From Niabella aurantiaca DSM 17617 (GTDB lineage Bacteria; Bacteroidota; Bacteroidia; Chitinophagales; Chitinophagaceae), in NCBI RefSeq assembly GCF_000374125.1, contig NZ_KB893648.1, positions 1 to 64,000 of the forward strand: a stretch of DNA of 64,000 bases, given 5' to 3'. Position numbers and translations under genes: made by a program. Shown here in pieces: positions 11,242 through 20,786 of the stretch. The notes under the pieces are model-generated. The model saw nothing but the letters and a program-made list of their open reading frames with translations. It was not told the origin of the DNA and did no database searches. Numbering within the stretch: the first letter of the stretch is position 1; the number at the start of each line of letters is the position of its first letter.

Positions 11242-12129
11242 TTATTGTAGCTGTGTTCTAAAAAAATCAATGGTACGTTTCCAGGCAAGCATTGCAGCAT
11301 TCTTGTCATAACGCGGTGTGGTATTGTTATGAAAGCCATGGTTGGCATTGGCATAGATATAAGCCGTGTATTTTTTATGATTGCTTTTCAGCGCAGCTTC
11401 ATAAGCAGGCCAGCCTTCATTAACACGGGTATCCAGCGCAGCATAGTGCAGTTGCAGCGGGGCTTGTATTTTTGGTACGTCCGCATCAGCTGGCTGTGTG
11501 CCGTAGAAAGGAACTGCGGCTGACAGGCCGGGCATCCGCACTGCCATCATATTAGCGATCCATCCGCCAAAGCAAAAGCCCACTACGCCTGTTTTTCCGT
11601 TGCAGTCCGGGTAGGTCTTAAGATACTCAGCTGCTGCAATAAAGTCTTCCAGCATTTCGTTTTTATCGCGCTTTGCCTGCAGGGTACGGCCTTCGTCATC
11701 GTTGCCCGGGTAGCCCCCAAGCGGTGTCAGCGCATCGGGTGCAAGCGCAATGAATCCTTCCAGGGCGGCCCTTCGGGCAACGTCTTCTATGTAAGGGTTG
11801 AGGCCACGGTTTTCATGCACCACCACGATGCCGCCGGTTTTCTTTTTCAGGCCTTCCGGCCAGGCGATCAGCGCTTTAATGGAGCTACCACCTTTGGGAG
11901 ACTCATAATGAATATATTTTGTTTTTACCCTGGTATCCTCCGGTGTTACCTGAGCGGTGCTTGCATAGTCCGGCATTAAAAAGCTCATGAGCGCCGGAAC
12001 GGTAAGTCCGCCAATCGCATAGGTCGAAAGCTTTTGCACAAAGCTGCGCCGGTTGATACGGTTGTGTGCGTAGTCATCGTACAGATCAAATACTTCCTGG
12101 CGGATATCTTCTTTTTTGATGGGATCCAT
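11242..12129 (-). CDS. Dienelactone hydrolase family protein, Tat-exported
   Basis: A 295-residue alpha/beta-hydrolase. The N-terminus carries a long cytoplasmic lead and the twin-arginine-like segment NRRSFVQKLSTYAIGGL (residues 26-42), suggesting Tat export. The dienelactone hydrolase signature residues are present: the Glu in VVVHENRGLN, the nucleophile Cys in GFCFGG, the Asp in ALDTRVNEG and the His in ANHGFHN. Such enzymes hydrolyse lactones or esters; in this lineage the true substrate is unknown. It is convergent with the helicase gene (33 bases between stops), with a weak CACGGCTA/TAGCTGTG hairpin across the junction. Confidence 0.88.
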   Translation of the reverse strand: MDPIKKEDIRQEVFDLYDDYAHNRINRRSFVQKLSTYAIGGLTVPALMSFLMPDYASTAQVTPEDTRVKTKYIHYESPKGGSSIKALIAWPEGLKKKTGGIVVVHENRGLNPYIEDVARRAALEGFIALAPDALTPLGGYPGNDDEGRTLQAKRDKNEMLEDFIAAAEYLKTYPDCNGKTGVVGFCFGGWIANMMAVRMPGLSAAVPFYGTQPADADVPKIQAPLQLHYAALDTRVNEGWPAYEAALKSNHKKYTAYIYANANHGFHNNTTPRYDKNAAMLAWKRTIDFFRTQLQ

Positions 12130-12343
12130 GTTTACTGTTTTACAGGTTGAGAAAAGGGATCATACGAATACTGAAGGGCCTCTCAAATTTAGCTGATTTT
12201 TTTGTATTGCTATCCATGCGGGATGATATTTTTGGGTTTTGAGGGGCCGGAATACACCATGAAACCGGGATGATTCCGTTGTAACAAGTGGGATGCTGCT
12301 TTTCCCCGGCTTGTGGTTGCGTTTTATTTTTTATCTTACACCT

Positions 12344-13105
12344 ATGAAGACCGGGGCCATTCTTTTGTCGCTGTTTATGATCATGCAGCAGGCGCTGCAT
12401 GCGCAAACAGGCATGTTGACCAATACGCAGCAAGATGATGTAAATAAATTGATCCGGGCCGCCAAAGCCGGTAATAAGCAGCAGATCGCATCCCTCGTAG
12501 CGTATCCCTTAAAAAGGACCTATCCCCTGGAAGATATAAAAAGCAACGACGAGATGCTGATGCGTTTTGACACGATATTTGACCCGGTATTGCTGCGGCA
12601 GATCGCCCGGTCAAAGACGGAGAACTGGAAGGCAATGGGCTGGAGAGGTCTCATGTTGGATAATGGCGTGCTTTGGATGGATGATGCAGGCAAGATAATA
12701 GCCATTAACCATCAGTCGGAAAAGGAAAAGAAGTTACAGGAAAAAGCAATTCAAAAAGATAAGAAAAAGCTTCCTCCTTCCTTGCAGGGGTTTGTTAAAC
12801 CCCTGTATAACATTACTACGGAACGCTTCCGGATCCGGATCGATGAGCTGGCAGGAGATCGGTTGCGCTATGCATCCTGGAGCCGGAAGCGCGGTAATAA
12901 AGAGCCGGACCTGGTGCTGTATAACGGTATTTTCGAAGCACAGGGATCCGGAGGAAATCATACGATCACTTTTACAAACGGTCAGCACCGGTATGTAGTT
13001 ACTATTAACCGGCTGGGAACCAGCGAAACACCTGAAGTATTGTTAACTGTATTCAAAGAGGGAAAAGAGCTGTTGAATGATCCCGGAAGAATCAAAAGGA
13101 ACTAA
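12344..13105 (+). CDS. Secreted protein of unknown function
   Basis: A 253-residue protein with a standard signal peptide (MKTGAILLSLFMIMQQALHA, cleavage near residue 20). The frame is open further upstream to 12293, but the ATG at 12344 gives the signal peptide and is preferred. The mature part has an N-terminal region with QQDDVNKLIRAAKAGNKQQIASLVAYP, which recalls NTF2/DUF4440-like secreted proteins that describe available conditions as IKSNDEMLMRFDTIF, then a Lys-rich linker and a C-terminal beta-rich segment. I cannot assign a family with confidence. It is monocistronic, divergent from the dienelactone hydrolase gene. A TATCTTAC sequence at 12331-12338 is an imperfect -7 box. Confidence 0.7.
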   Translation: MKTGAILLSLFMIMQQALHAQTGMLTNTQQDDVNKLIRAAKAGNKQQIASLVAYPLKRTYPLEDIKSNDEMLMRFDTIFDPVLLRQIARSKTENWKAMGWRGLMLDNGVLWMDDAGKIIAINHQSEKEKKLQEKAIQKDKKKLPPSLQGFVKPLYNITTERFRIRIDELAGDRLRYASWSRKRGNKEPDLVLYNGIFEAQGSGGNHTITFTNGQHRYVVTINRLGTSETPEVLLTVFKEGKELLNDPGRIKRN

Positions 13106-13160
13106 AGAACGTATAAACACCTTTACCGGCTCGCGATAACAAGGTCACATATGATTCATT

Positions 13161-13215
13161 GTTAGAGTATGACGGACAGGGTACGATCCTGCAGAACCCC
13201 GTCCTTACTCTAAAC
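13161..13215 (+). promoter_or_regulatory. Leader hairpin upstream of the polysaccharide utilization locus
   Basis: GTTAGAGTA (13161-13169) pairs with TACTCTAA (13206-13213) and GGAC (13174-13177) pairs with GTCC (13201-13204), with a loop of about 23 bases. It lies about 100 bases before the first gene of the locus and lacks a T-run. A role in leader control or mRNA stability is possible but unproven. Confidence 0.4.
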
Positions 13216-13302
13216 CAACTGATCCCGGTAGCAAGATCCTGCATCATTTTAGTGTTTTTTTGCAGCCGTTCGTAAAGAAAATACCTAAACTTTAGCTTTC
13301 TC

Positions 13303-13308
13303 AAGGAG
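13303..13308 (+). promoter_or_regulatory. Shine-Dalgarno-like site before first GH2 gene
   Basis: AAGGAG lies six bases before the ATG at 13315. Bacteroidota rarely use such sites, so it is unusual here and argues for the upstream start of this gene. Confidence 0.45.
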
Positions 13309-13314
13309 TAGTGT

Positions 13315-16300
13315 ATGAAAGCGATTGCAGCAATCCGGATTTTTTTTACAGGGTGGGTATCAAAGGCAACACGGCGCAGGAGCGCATATACCTCCATGCG
13401 TTCTTTTTTATACGGAAGACCTGCAAAACAGGGGTGCGGTTTAATGATCGGAATATTATTGCTGGGCTGCCAGCTCCGGGCGCAGCAGGTGCGCGATACG
13501 GTTTCCCTCAATGAGCAGTGGGTAACGGTGGCCGGGGATCTGCCGGAGCAGCGGTATAAAGGGTTTGAACAGCCGGAGTATAACACGGCAGGCTGGAAGC
13601 CGGTGACCGTTCCGCACAACTGGGATGATTATTATGGGTACCGGCGACTGCTGCATGGCAACCTGCACGGCAATGCCTGGTATAAAAAAAAGTTTACGGT
13701 TCATAAACGGGCCGGCAGGCGGTATTTTCTTTTTTTTGAAGGCGTCAGTTCTTATGCCACGGTGTGGGTGAACGGTAAAAGAGCTGGCGCGCATGCCGGT
13801 GGCCGCACTTCATTTACGATAGAGGTAACGGATAGGGTGCACAGCGGCAACGATAATGACCTTTCGGTGCTGGCCGCGCATCCTGCGGGGATACAGGACC
13901 TGCCCTGGGTATGTGGCGGCTGTAGTGAGGAACGGGGCTTTTCGGAAGGCTCGCAGCCTATGGGTATTTTTCGCCCTGTGCGGCTGATCACTACGAACCC
14001 GGTTCATATTCCTGCGTTTGGCGTACATGCCTGGGCGGAGATCACAAAAAACAACGCCCGTCTGTTTGTAAGGGCAACCGTCAAAAATGACCGCGGAAAA
14101 AAGGGGTCATTGCTGCTGGTTTCCCGTTTAAAGGATCACAGCAACCGCGTGGTGGCCCAATCGGAGCAAACCGTTTATCTAAAACCCGGGGACTCCTCAG
14201 TGATCGCGCAGCCGGAGATCAAAATAGCGGCTCCCAGGCTGTGGTCGGTAAAAGATCCCTATCTCTATCAGCTGGAAACAATAATTAAAAAGGGCGCCAT
14301 GATTGTTGACCGGGTCGTAACTGATTTTGGTTTCCGTACCCTCCGGTGGGATCCGCATGCGCACCGTTTCCTGCTAAACGGACAACCCCTGCTGATCAAT
14401 GGCGTTGCGGGGTATGAGCACCAACTGGGACAAAGTCATGCTTTTTCGCAGGAAGAGATCATTTCCAGGGTGAAATGGCTGCAGGCTGCCGGCTTCAATG
14501 CATTCCGCGATGCCCATCAGCCGCACAACCTGCTGTATGGAAAGCTGTTCAACCAAAAAGGTATTTTATGGTGGACGCAGCTATCGGCACATATCTGGTA
14601 TGATACACCGGCCTTCCGGAAACAGTTTAAAACACTGCTGCGGGAGTGGGTGATCGAGCGGCGCAATGACCCGTCGCTGATCCTGTGGGGGATCCAGAAT
14701 GAAAGCAAATTACCGGAAGATTTTACAAAGGAGTGTACAGAGCTGATCCGCAGCCTGGATCCTACGACCTCGCAACAGCGGCTGGTGACCACCTGTAACG
14801 GCGGTAAAGGCGCCGATTGGGATGTGCCGCAAAACTGGACCGGCACTTATGGCGGTGATCCGGATGCCTATGATCAGGATTTAAAAAAACAGGTGCTGGT
14901 GGGGGAATATGGCGCCTGGCGTACGATCGACTTGCATACAGAGGGCGGCTTTGCACAGCATGGACCCTACAGCGAAGACCGGATGACCCTGCTGATGGAA
15001 AAGAAACTGCGGTTGGCAGAGCAGGTGAAAGACAGTGTTGCCGGGCATTTTTTCTGGCTGCTGGCCTCGCATGATAATCCGGGCCGTGTACAGGGTGGCG
15101 AAGGTGATCGCGGCCTTGATCGCATTGGACCCGTAAATTACAAGGGAATGCTTACGTCCTGGGAAGAGCCAACAGACGTGTACTATATGTACCGTGCTAA
15201 CTATAGCCCCGGGAAAACGGACCCGATGGTATATATTGCTTCGCATACCTGGCCCGGCCGGTGGCGGTCGCCGGGTATCAGGGATTCCATAGCCGTGTAC
15301 TCCAATTGTGATGAGGTGGAACTGTTTAATGACGTAGAGGCTTCTTCTTTGGGCCGGAAAAAAAACAAGGGGCGGGGCGTTCATTTTCAATGGGATCATG
15401 TCAACATCCGATACAATGTCCTGTACGCGGTTGGGTTTATAAATGGCCAACCGGTTGCACGGGACACCATCGTACTGCATCATTTGCCGCAGGCGCCCCA
15501 TTTTGCCCGGCTGTATAAGAATGCCGGGGATATAACAAAGCCGGTTACCGGGTATCATTATATATACCGCGTAAACTGCGGCGGCCCGGATTATAAGGAC
15601 ATTTATGGCAATACCTGGCAGGCAGACAGGGCGTTGCCACCGGATACCGGACTGCAACGTTTAGATCATAGATCCCAACAGCATTTCTGGGGATCTTCTT
15701 CGTGGGCAGATCGTTTCCCGGGCATCCCTTCTTTTTTTGCCAGTCAGCGCCGGACCTTTGCTCCCGTCAGGGGAACCCGCGACTGGCCGCTGTTCCAGAC
15801 CTTCCGTTATGGAAAACAGGAGCTGCGCTATAGGTTTCCGCTGCCCGATGGCGACTACCAGGTGGAGCTGTATTTTATGGAACCCTGGCTGGGCATCGGC
15901 GGTGGTCTGGATGCGGCCGGCATGCGCCTCTTTGATGTGGCGTTGAATCAAAGAACCGTACTGGTTAATCTGGACATATGGAAGGAAGCGGGTACCAACA
16001 GGGCCCTGAAAAAAACGATACCGGTTACAGTGCGGGGCGGACAACTGGCGATCTCTTTTCCCCGCTCCGCAGCCGGTCAGGCACTGGTCTCTGCCATCGC
16101 TGTAGCGGCAAAGAAAGAAGCCGTCCGGGCAGCACCCGCATTTGAAAATGTAACGGCACTTGCTGCAAAAAATGCCACGCTGCAGTCCTGGCTGGATATT
16201 GGTATGCAGCCCTTTACCGGTGAAACGGTTCAGATCGGTCAGCTGCCCCCGGAGCTGTTTGGAGCAGACTGGATCCGCACACGCCGAAAAATGGGTGCAG

Positions 16301-16935
16301 CGCTATCCTTCCGGGTACAGCAGGCATCTGATGTATATGTTGCGGTGGCAGCAGGTGCTGATGCAGCGCAGTTAAAGAACTTTGAAGTCATCGGTACCGA
16401 AATGCTTACGGATGAGGCGGGAGGCAGGGGCTACCCGGTATATAAAAAACGTTTTCCTGCAAAGGCTGTTGTATTCCTGCAACACGCGGAAGATATATTG
16501 GTGGCCGTTACCCCTTCTGTCAATATGCAGCCTGCTTTTGATCTGAAGCCGGTAACATCGTATAAAACGGATAAAGCAGCATATGGCTCCGGCATTGTAA
16601 CGGAAGTATTTGCAGGAGCGCCGCGGTCGGTAGTGCAAACGGATGCGGAAACCTTTATCCAATGGCCTGTAAAAACCGGTGTTGCAGATATTTACAACAT
16701 CACGCTGAAGTATTATGACCCTTCGGAGCTTCAGCGCGAAGCGACCCTGGTGCTGACGGATGCAGGAGGCAACAGGATGGTGGAACAGCAGATTCCCCTT
16801 AAATTTACCCGGTCCGGCAAATGGAATCTGGCAACGGTAAATACGGGAAGCATGATCAATGCCGGGCACTACACCGTACGGCTCTTGCTAAAAAATGCAA
16901 AAGGCCTGGTGGTATCCAACATTGACATTCAGTAA
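13315..16935 (+). CDS. Glycoside hydrolase family 2 protein with malectin-like domain
   Basis: A large exported GH2 enzyme (1,206 residues from the first ATG) that should release a beta-linked sugar such as galactose from pectin side chains. In order: sugar-binding jelly roll (about 60-225), Ig-like domain (about 230-340), TIM barrel with acid/base E463 (GIQNES) and nucleophile E531 (VGEYG), then a malectin/CBM57 domain beginning RVNCGGPDYKD near residue 760, and a C-terminal region of unknown fold. The start is uncertain. The ATG at 13315 has a good AAGGAG site, but the export signal (GLMIGILLLGCQLRAQQ) only begins near residue 42, which fits a start at 13396 better. It opens a run of ten same-strand genes. 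Confidence 0.85.
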   Translation: MKAIAAIRIFFTGWVSKATRRRSAYTSMRSFLYGRPAKQGCGLMIGILLLGCQLRAQQVRDTVSLNEQWVTVAGDLPEQRYKGFEQPEYNTAGWKPVTVPHNWDDYYGYRRLLHGNLHGNAWYKKKFTVHKRAGRRYFLFFEGVSSYATVWVNGKRAGAHAGGRTSFTIEVTDRVHSGNDNDLSVLAAHPAGIQDLPWVCGGCSEERGFSEGSQPMGIFRPVRLITTNPVHIPAFGVHAWAEITKNNARLFVRATVKNDRGKKGSLLLVSRLKDHSNRVVAQSEQTVYLKPGDSSVIAQPEIKIAAPRLWSVKDPYLYQLETIIKKGAMIVDRVVTDFGFRTLRWDPHAHRFLLNGQPLLINGVAGYEHQLGQSHAFSQEEIISRVKWLQAAGFNAFRDAHQPHNLLYGKLFNQKGILWWTQLSAHIWYDTPAFRKQFKTLLREWVIERRNDPSLILWGIQNESKLPEDFTKECTELIRSLDPTTSQQRLVTTCNGGKGADWDVPQNWTGTYGGDPDAYDQDLKKQVLVGEYGAWRTIDLHTEGGFAQHGPYSEDRMTLLMEKKLRLAEQVKDSVAGHFFWLLASHDNPGRVQGGEGDRGLDRIGPVNYKGMLTSWEEPTDVYYMYRANYSPGKTDPMVYIASHTWPGRWRSPGIRDSIAVYSNCDEVELFNDVEASSLGRKKNKGRGVHFQWDHVNIRYNVLYAVGFINGQPVARDTIVLHHLPQAPHFARLYKNAGDITKPVTGYHYIYRVNCGGPDYKDIYGNTWQADRALPPDTGLQRLDHRSQQHFWGSSSWADRFPGIPSFFASQRRTFAPVRGTRDWPLFQTFRYGKQELRYRFPLPDGDYQVELYFMEPWLGIGGGLDAAGMRLFDVALNQRTVLVNLDIWKEAGTNRALKKTIPVTVRGGQLAISFPRSAAGQALVSAIAVAAKKEAVRAAPAFENVTALAAKNATLQSWLDIGMQPFTGETVQIGQLPPELFGADWIRTRRKMGAALSFRVQQASDVYVAVAAGADAAQLKNFEVIGTEMLTDEAGGRGYPVYKKRFPAKAVVFLQHAEDILVAVTPSVNMQPAFDLKPVTSYKTDKAAYGSGIVTEVFAGAPRSVVQTDAETFIQWPVKTGVADIYNITLKYYDPSELQREATLVLTDAGGNRMVEQQIPLKFTRSGKWNLATVNTGSMINAGHYTVRLLLKNAKGLVVSNIDIQ

Positions 16936-16948
16936 AAATGATTTGCGT

Positions 16949-19636
16949 ATGAAAAATTGGTTTATTCTCAGTGCACTTTTTCTTATCGGTCTGTCGGGCA
17001 ATGCCCAGCTAAAAGCAGTGCACCTGCGTTGCGAATACCTGCAGAACCCGTTGGGGGTGGACGACCCGAACCCGAGGTTGAGTTGGGAGTTTGTCAGCGA
17101 TCAGAAAAATGCGCGGCAGTCTGCTTACCGCATCCTGGTGGCCGATGATCCCGGCCTGCTGAAAAAAGGGTCCGGTAATATCTGGGATTCGCGAAAAGTA
17201 CTTTCCGATGCCTCCATCCAGATCCGGTATTCCGGAAAACAGCTGGCATCCGGTAAAAAATATTACTGGAAGGTGATGACCTGGGACGCAAGCGGGCGCC
17301 CCTCTTCTTTTAGCGAGCCGGCGCACTGGCAGATGGGGTTGCCGAATGCTGCCGACTGGTCCGGTGCGCAATGGATCGCGCGGGATGTATTGCCGGAGGC
17401 AGACCGGATCGTTCCGTATGCACACGGCGGCGGAAAGAAGGAATGGGGTAAACGTCCGGATGTGCTGCCCTTACTGCGCAAAACGTTTAAGATTACCAGG
17501 CCCATAAAACAAGCCACTGTTTTTATCAGCGGACTCGGACATTTTGAAATGCATGTGAACGGCAGGAAAACAGGCGATCATTTTCTGGATCCGGGATGGA
17601 CGCAATATGCGAAACAGGCACAGTATGTGACCTTTGATATTACCCCCCAGCTGCAAAATGGCGTAAATGCAATAGGCGTGATGCTGGGAAACGGCTTTTA
17701 TTATATACCCGGTGAGCGCTACCGGAAGCTGACGGGTGCCTATGGTTTCCCGAAGATGATCGCAAAAATAATGATCGAATATAAAGACGGTTCCTCAGAA
17801 ACGGTGGTGTCGGACAACAGCTGGAAAACAGCCGAATCCCCCATTTATTTTTCCAGTATTTATGGCGGGGAAGACTATGATGCGAACCGGGAAAAAGCCG
17901 GGTGGGACGGGCCGCATTTTAACGATGCCGGCTGGACGCCTGCAGTAGTCACTAACGGACCGCCACAATTACAGGCCCAACCGGCAGAGCCGGTGCGCGT
18001 GCTGCAAACATTCCGGCCGGTTTCAAAAAAAGAATTGACCCGGGGCACCTGGGTGTACGACCTGGGTCAGAATTTTTCCGGGATCCCCGCAATAAAGGTT
18101 TCGGGAAAAAAAGGAGATACCATCCGGCTGCGGCCAGCAGAACTGGTCACAAAGGATGGCGCTGCCAACCAAAGAGCTACCGGATCGCCGCATGTGTATA
18201 CCTACATATTGAAAGGGAATGGCGTGGAAGAATGGCAGCCCCGCTTTACGTATTATGGTTTCCGGTATGTACAGGTAGAAGGTGCCGTACCGGAGGGCTC
18301 CTCTTCCGGTTTGCCGGTGATCCGGGACCTGAAAGGGTTGCATATCCGCAACAGTGCACCGGAGATCGGAACCTTCAGCAGCTCCAACAGATTGTTTAAC
18401 CAGACAAACGAACTGATCCGCTGGGCCATCCGCAGCAATATGGTAAGCGTGTTCACCGATTGTCCGCATCGCGAAAAGCTGGGCTGGCTGGAGGAAACCC
18501 ACCTCATGGGCAGCTCGGTGCAGTACAATTATGACATTGCAGCACTTTGCAAAAAAGTGGTACGCGATATGATCAACGCGCAAACGGAAGACGGGCTGAT
18601 ACCGGATATTGCGCCCGAGTATGTGCAGTTCGATGGGGGGTTCCGAGATTCCCCCGAATGGGGAAGTGCAGGTGTGATCTTTACCTGGTACGCGTTTCAA
18701 TGGTATGGCGATACCGCATTGCTGAAGGAAGCCTACCCGATGATGAAAAAATATGTATCCTATCTGAAAGCAAAGTCAAAGAATCATATTCTTGAATTCG
18801 GGTTGAGCGACTGGTATGATATCGGTCCCGAACATCCCGGTGTTTCGCAGCTCACGCCGATGGGCGTTACCGCAACGGCTACTTATTATTATGATCTGAC
18901 CATTCTTGCAAAAGTGGCGGCATTGCTTGGCATAAAAGCAGATATGCCCCTTTTTGAGAACTGGGCCGCGGAAGTAAGACGCTCCTTTAATGACAAATTC
19001 TTTAACAGACAGACCAGACAATATGCCACCGGCAGCCAGGCGGCCAACGCGATGGCCTTATACATGAACCTGGTGGAGCCGGAATACCGGGAGGCGGTAG
19101 TGCAAAACCTGGTAAAGGATATCCGCGGCCGGAACAACGCGCTTACGGGTGGTGATGTGGGGTACCGCTATGTATTGCGGGCCCTGGAAGACGCCGGCTA
19201 CAGCGATGTGATCTATGATATGAACAACCGCAGTGATGTGCCGGGTTATGGTTACCAGCTGGCGCACGGGGCTACCGCACTTACAGAATCCTGGGCGGCA
19301 TTGCCTTCTGTGTCCAACAATCACTTTATGCTGGGACACCTGATGGAGTGGTTCTACTCCGGCCTTTGCGGCATCCGGCAGGCGGAAGGCTCCGTAGGAT
19401 TTAAAGATATAGAGATCAAACCCCATCCCGTGGGAACGATCAGCAATGCAGCAGCAAGCTATCATTCCGTACGCGGTTTGATAAAAGTGGATTGGCAAAA
19501 AGAAGGTGACCGGTTTACGGTCAATGTGGTGATCCCGGCCAATACCACAGCTACCATTTACTTTCCGCCGGGTTATGATAAAGCGCCTGTAAAAACAGGA
19601 TCGGGCAGCTACAGCTTTACAGCAAAGAAAAAATAA
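16949..19636 (+). CDS. Alpha-L-rhamnosidase, GH78
   Basis: An 895-residue exported enzyme that removes terminal alpha-L-rhamnose by inverting hydrolysis. The ATG at 16949 gives a clear signal peptide (MKNWFILSALFLIGLSGNAQ). The N-terminal beta domain starts with the family-typical LRCEYLQNPLGVDDPNPRLSW, followed by a second beta-sandwich with GLGHFEMHVNG and a third before the (alpha/alpha)6 catalytic barrel. The catalytic region carries DCPHREKLGW, where E509 is the expected general acid, and MEWFYSGLCGI, where E800 matches the base position. Its stop codon overlaps the next gene's ATG by one base, so translation is probably coupled. It points to rhamnogalacturonan as substrate. Confidence 0.93.
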   Translation: MKNWFILSALFLIGLSGNAQLKAVHLRCEYLQNPLGVDDPNPRLSWEFVSDQKNARQSAYRILVADDPGLLKKGSGNIWDSRKVLSDASIQIRYSGKQLASGKKYYWKVMTWDASGRPSSFSEPAHWQMGLPNAADWSGAQWIARDVLPEADRIVPYAHGGGKKEWGKRPDVLPLLRKTFKITRPIKQATVFISGLGHFEMHVNGRKTGDHFLDPGWTQYAKQAQYVTFDITPQLQNGVNAIGVMLGNGFYYIPGERYRKLTGAYGFPKMIAKIMIEYKDGSSETVVSDNSWKTAESPIYFSSIYGGEDYDANREKAGWDGPHFNDAGWTPAVVTNGPPQLQAQPAEPVRVLQTFRPVSKKELTRGTWVYDLGQNFSGIPAIKVSGKKGDTIRLRPAELVTKDGAANQRATGSPHVYTYILKGNGVEEWQPRFTYYGFRYVQVEGAVPEGSSSGLPVIRDLKGLHIRNSAPEIGTFSSSNRLFNQTNELIRWAIRSNMVSVFTDCPHREKLGWLEETHLMGSSVQYNYDIAALCKKVVRDMINAQTEDGLIPDIAPEYVQFDGGFRDSPEWGSAGVIFTWYAFQWYGDTALLKEAYPMMKKYVSYLKAKSKNHILEFGLSDWYDIGPEHPGVSQLTPMGVTATATYYYDLTILAKVAALLGIKADMPLFENWAAEVRRSFNDKFFNRQTRQYATGSQAANAMALYMNLVEPEYREAVVQNLVKDIRGRNNALTGGDVGYRYVLRALEDAGYSDVIYDMNNRSDVPGYGYQLAHGATALTESWAALPSVSNNHFMLGHLMEWFYSGLCGIRQAEGSVGFKDIEIKPHPVGTISNAAASYHSVRGLIKVDWQKEGDRFTVNVVIPANTTATIYFPPGYDKAPVKTGSGSYSFTAKKK

Positions 19637-20748
19637 TGAGAACTGTTTTTTTATTGATCGGATTTCTTCTGTTGGGCAATACTGCGGAGGCACAAAAAAA
19701 GAACGTGCCGCAGGCGGTGATGGAAAGAGTATATGCAGCCGTAAAAACACCCTACAAGTACGGGTTGGTACTGGCTCCCGGCAGTCCGTCAAAAAAGCTG
19801 GATTGCCCTACCGTGTTCCGGAAAAACGGGAAATGGTATCTGTCGTATATTGAGTTCGATGGCGATGGCTATGATACCTGGCTGGCGCAGAGCACGGACC
19901 TGCTGCACTGGAAGCCCCTTGGAAAGATACTGTCCAAAACAAAGGATTCGCTGCAATGGGATGGCTACCAGAAAGCCGGGTATGTATCGCTGATCGATCC
20001 TGCCTGGGGGGGAAGCTACGCGGTGGAAAAGTATAACGGAAAGTATTGGATGAGCTATATCGGCGGGCATACGCCGGGATATGAAGCCGGCTTGCTCTCG
20101 ATTGGAATGGCCTGGACCCCGGGCGCTGTTACCCGTCCGCACGAATGGCACACTATGGATCGGCCGGTGTTAAAGGCCACGGACCCGGATGTGCGCTGGT
20201 GGGAAAATAAAAAGCTGTATAAGAGCTCGGTGATATGGGATAAAAAGAAAACCCTGGGTTATCCCTTTGTGATGTATTACAATGCCAATGGCGATACCAG
20301 CAACAATACGCCTAAATGGCGCTGGTTTGAGCGCATTGGAATGGCCGTGTCAAACGATATGGTACACTGGAAACGCTATGAGGTGGATCCCGTGGTGCAC
20401 CACCGGATCGGCATTACCGGGGATGGGGTGCTGCAGAAAATGGGAAACCTGTGGGTCATGTTTTATTTTGGCGCGTTCTGGGAAAACAGGAAGAACGAAA
20501 CCTTTAACCGCTTTGCGTGCTCGTACGACCTGGTGCACTGGACGGATTGGAAAGGGGCCGACCTGATCCACTCCTCGGAACCCTTTGATCAGAAATATGC
20601 GCACAAGCCCTGTGTGGTAAAATATAAAGGAGTGGTGTATCATTTTTACTGCGCGGTAAATGATAAGGACCAGCGGGGTATTGCGGTGGCCACATCAGCA
20701 GACAAGGGAAAGAGCGCTGTCCATTTTACCGGCCCGTCGGGTTTTTAA
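19636..20748 (+). CDS. Five-bladed beta-propeller glycosidase, GH43-like
   Basis: A 370-residue exported protein with signal peptide (cleavage after about residue 20, AEA). The sequence shows repeated propeller blades: DCPTVFRKNGKWYLSYIEFD, DTWLAQSTDLLHWKPLGKIL, AVEKYNGKYWMSYIGGH, IGMAVSNDMVHWKRYEV, and MGNLWVMFYFG. The D-C-P-T-V and W-Y-L-S-Y pattern is typical of GH43/GH32-fold hydrolases, with an Asp at the start of blade 1 as a likely catalytic base. It may act on arabinose or another side-chain sugar, but the exact family (GH43 or a relative such as GH117) cannot be fixed by eye. It is translationally coupled to the rhamnosidase. Confidence 0.75.
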   Translation: MRTVFLLIGFLLLGNTAEAQKKNVPQAVMERVYAAVKTPYKYGLVLAPGSPSKKLDCPTVFRKNGKWYLSYIEFDGDGYDTWLAQSTDLLHWKPLGKILSKTKDSLQWDGYQKAGYVSLIDPAWGGSYAVEKYNGKYWMSYIGGHTPGYEAGLLSIGMAWTPGAVTRPHEWHTMDRPVLKATDPDVRWWENKKLYKSSVIWDKKKTLGYPFVMYYNANGDTSNNTPKWRWFERIGMAVSNDMVHWKRYEVDPVVHHRIGITGDGVLQKMGNLWVMFYFGAFWENRKNETFNRFACSYDLVHWTDWKGADLIHSSEPFDQKYAHKPCVVKYKGVVYHFYCAVNDKDQRGIAVATSADKGKSAVHFTGPSGF

Positions 20749-20763
20749 AACCTGGCCGGTAAA
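20725..20763 (+). other. Hairpin across the stop codon of the propeller gene
   Basis: TTTACCGGCC (20725-20734) and GGCCGGTAAA (20754-20763) are a perfect 10-bp inverted repeat enclosing the TAA stop. The loop contains GGTTTTTAAAACC, a second small palindrome. No T-run follows, so it is more likely an mRNA stabiliser or partial attenuator within the operon than a full terminator. Confidence 0.5.
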
Positions 20764-20786
20764 CCCAACCGATTTATTCAAACAGA

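Noticed and set aside
11233-11255. Hairpin between convergent helicase and dienelactone hydrolase genes as a terminator
   Set aside because: The stem has one G-U pair and no T-run on either strand; too weak to call.
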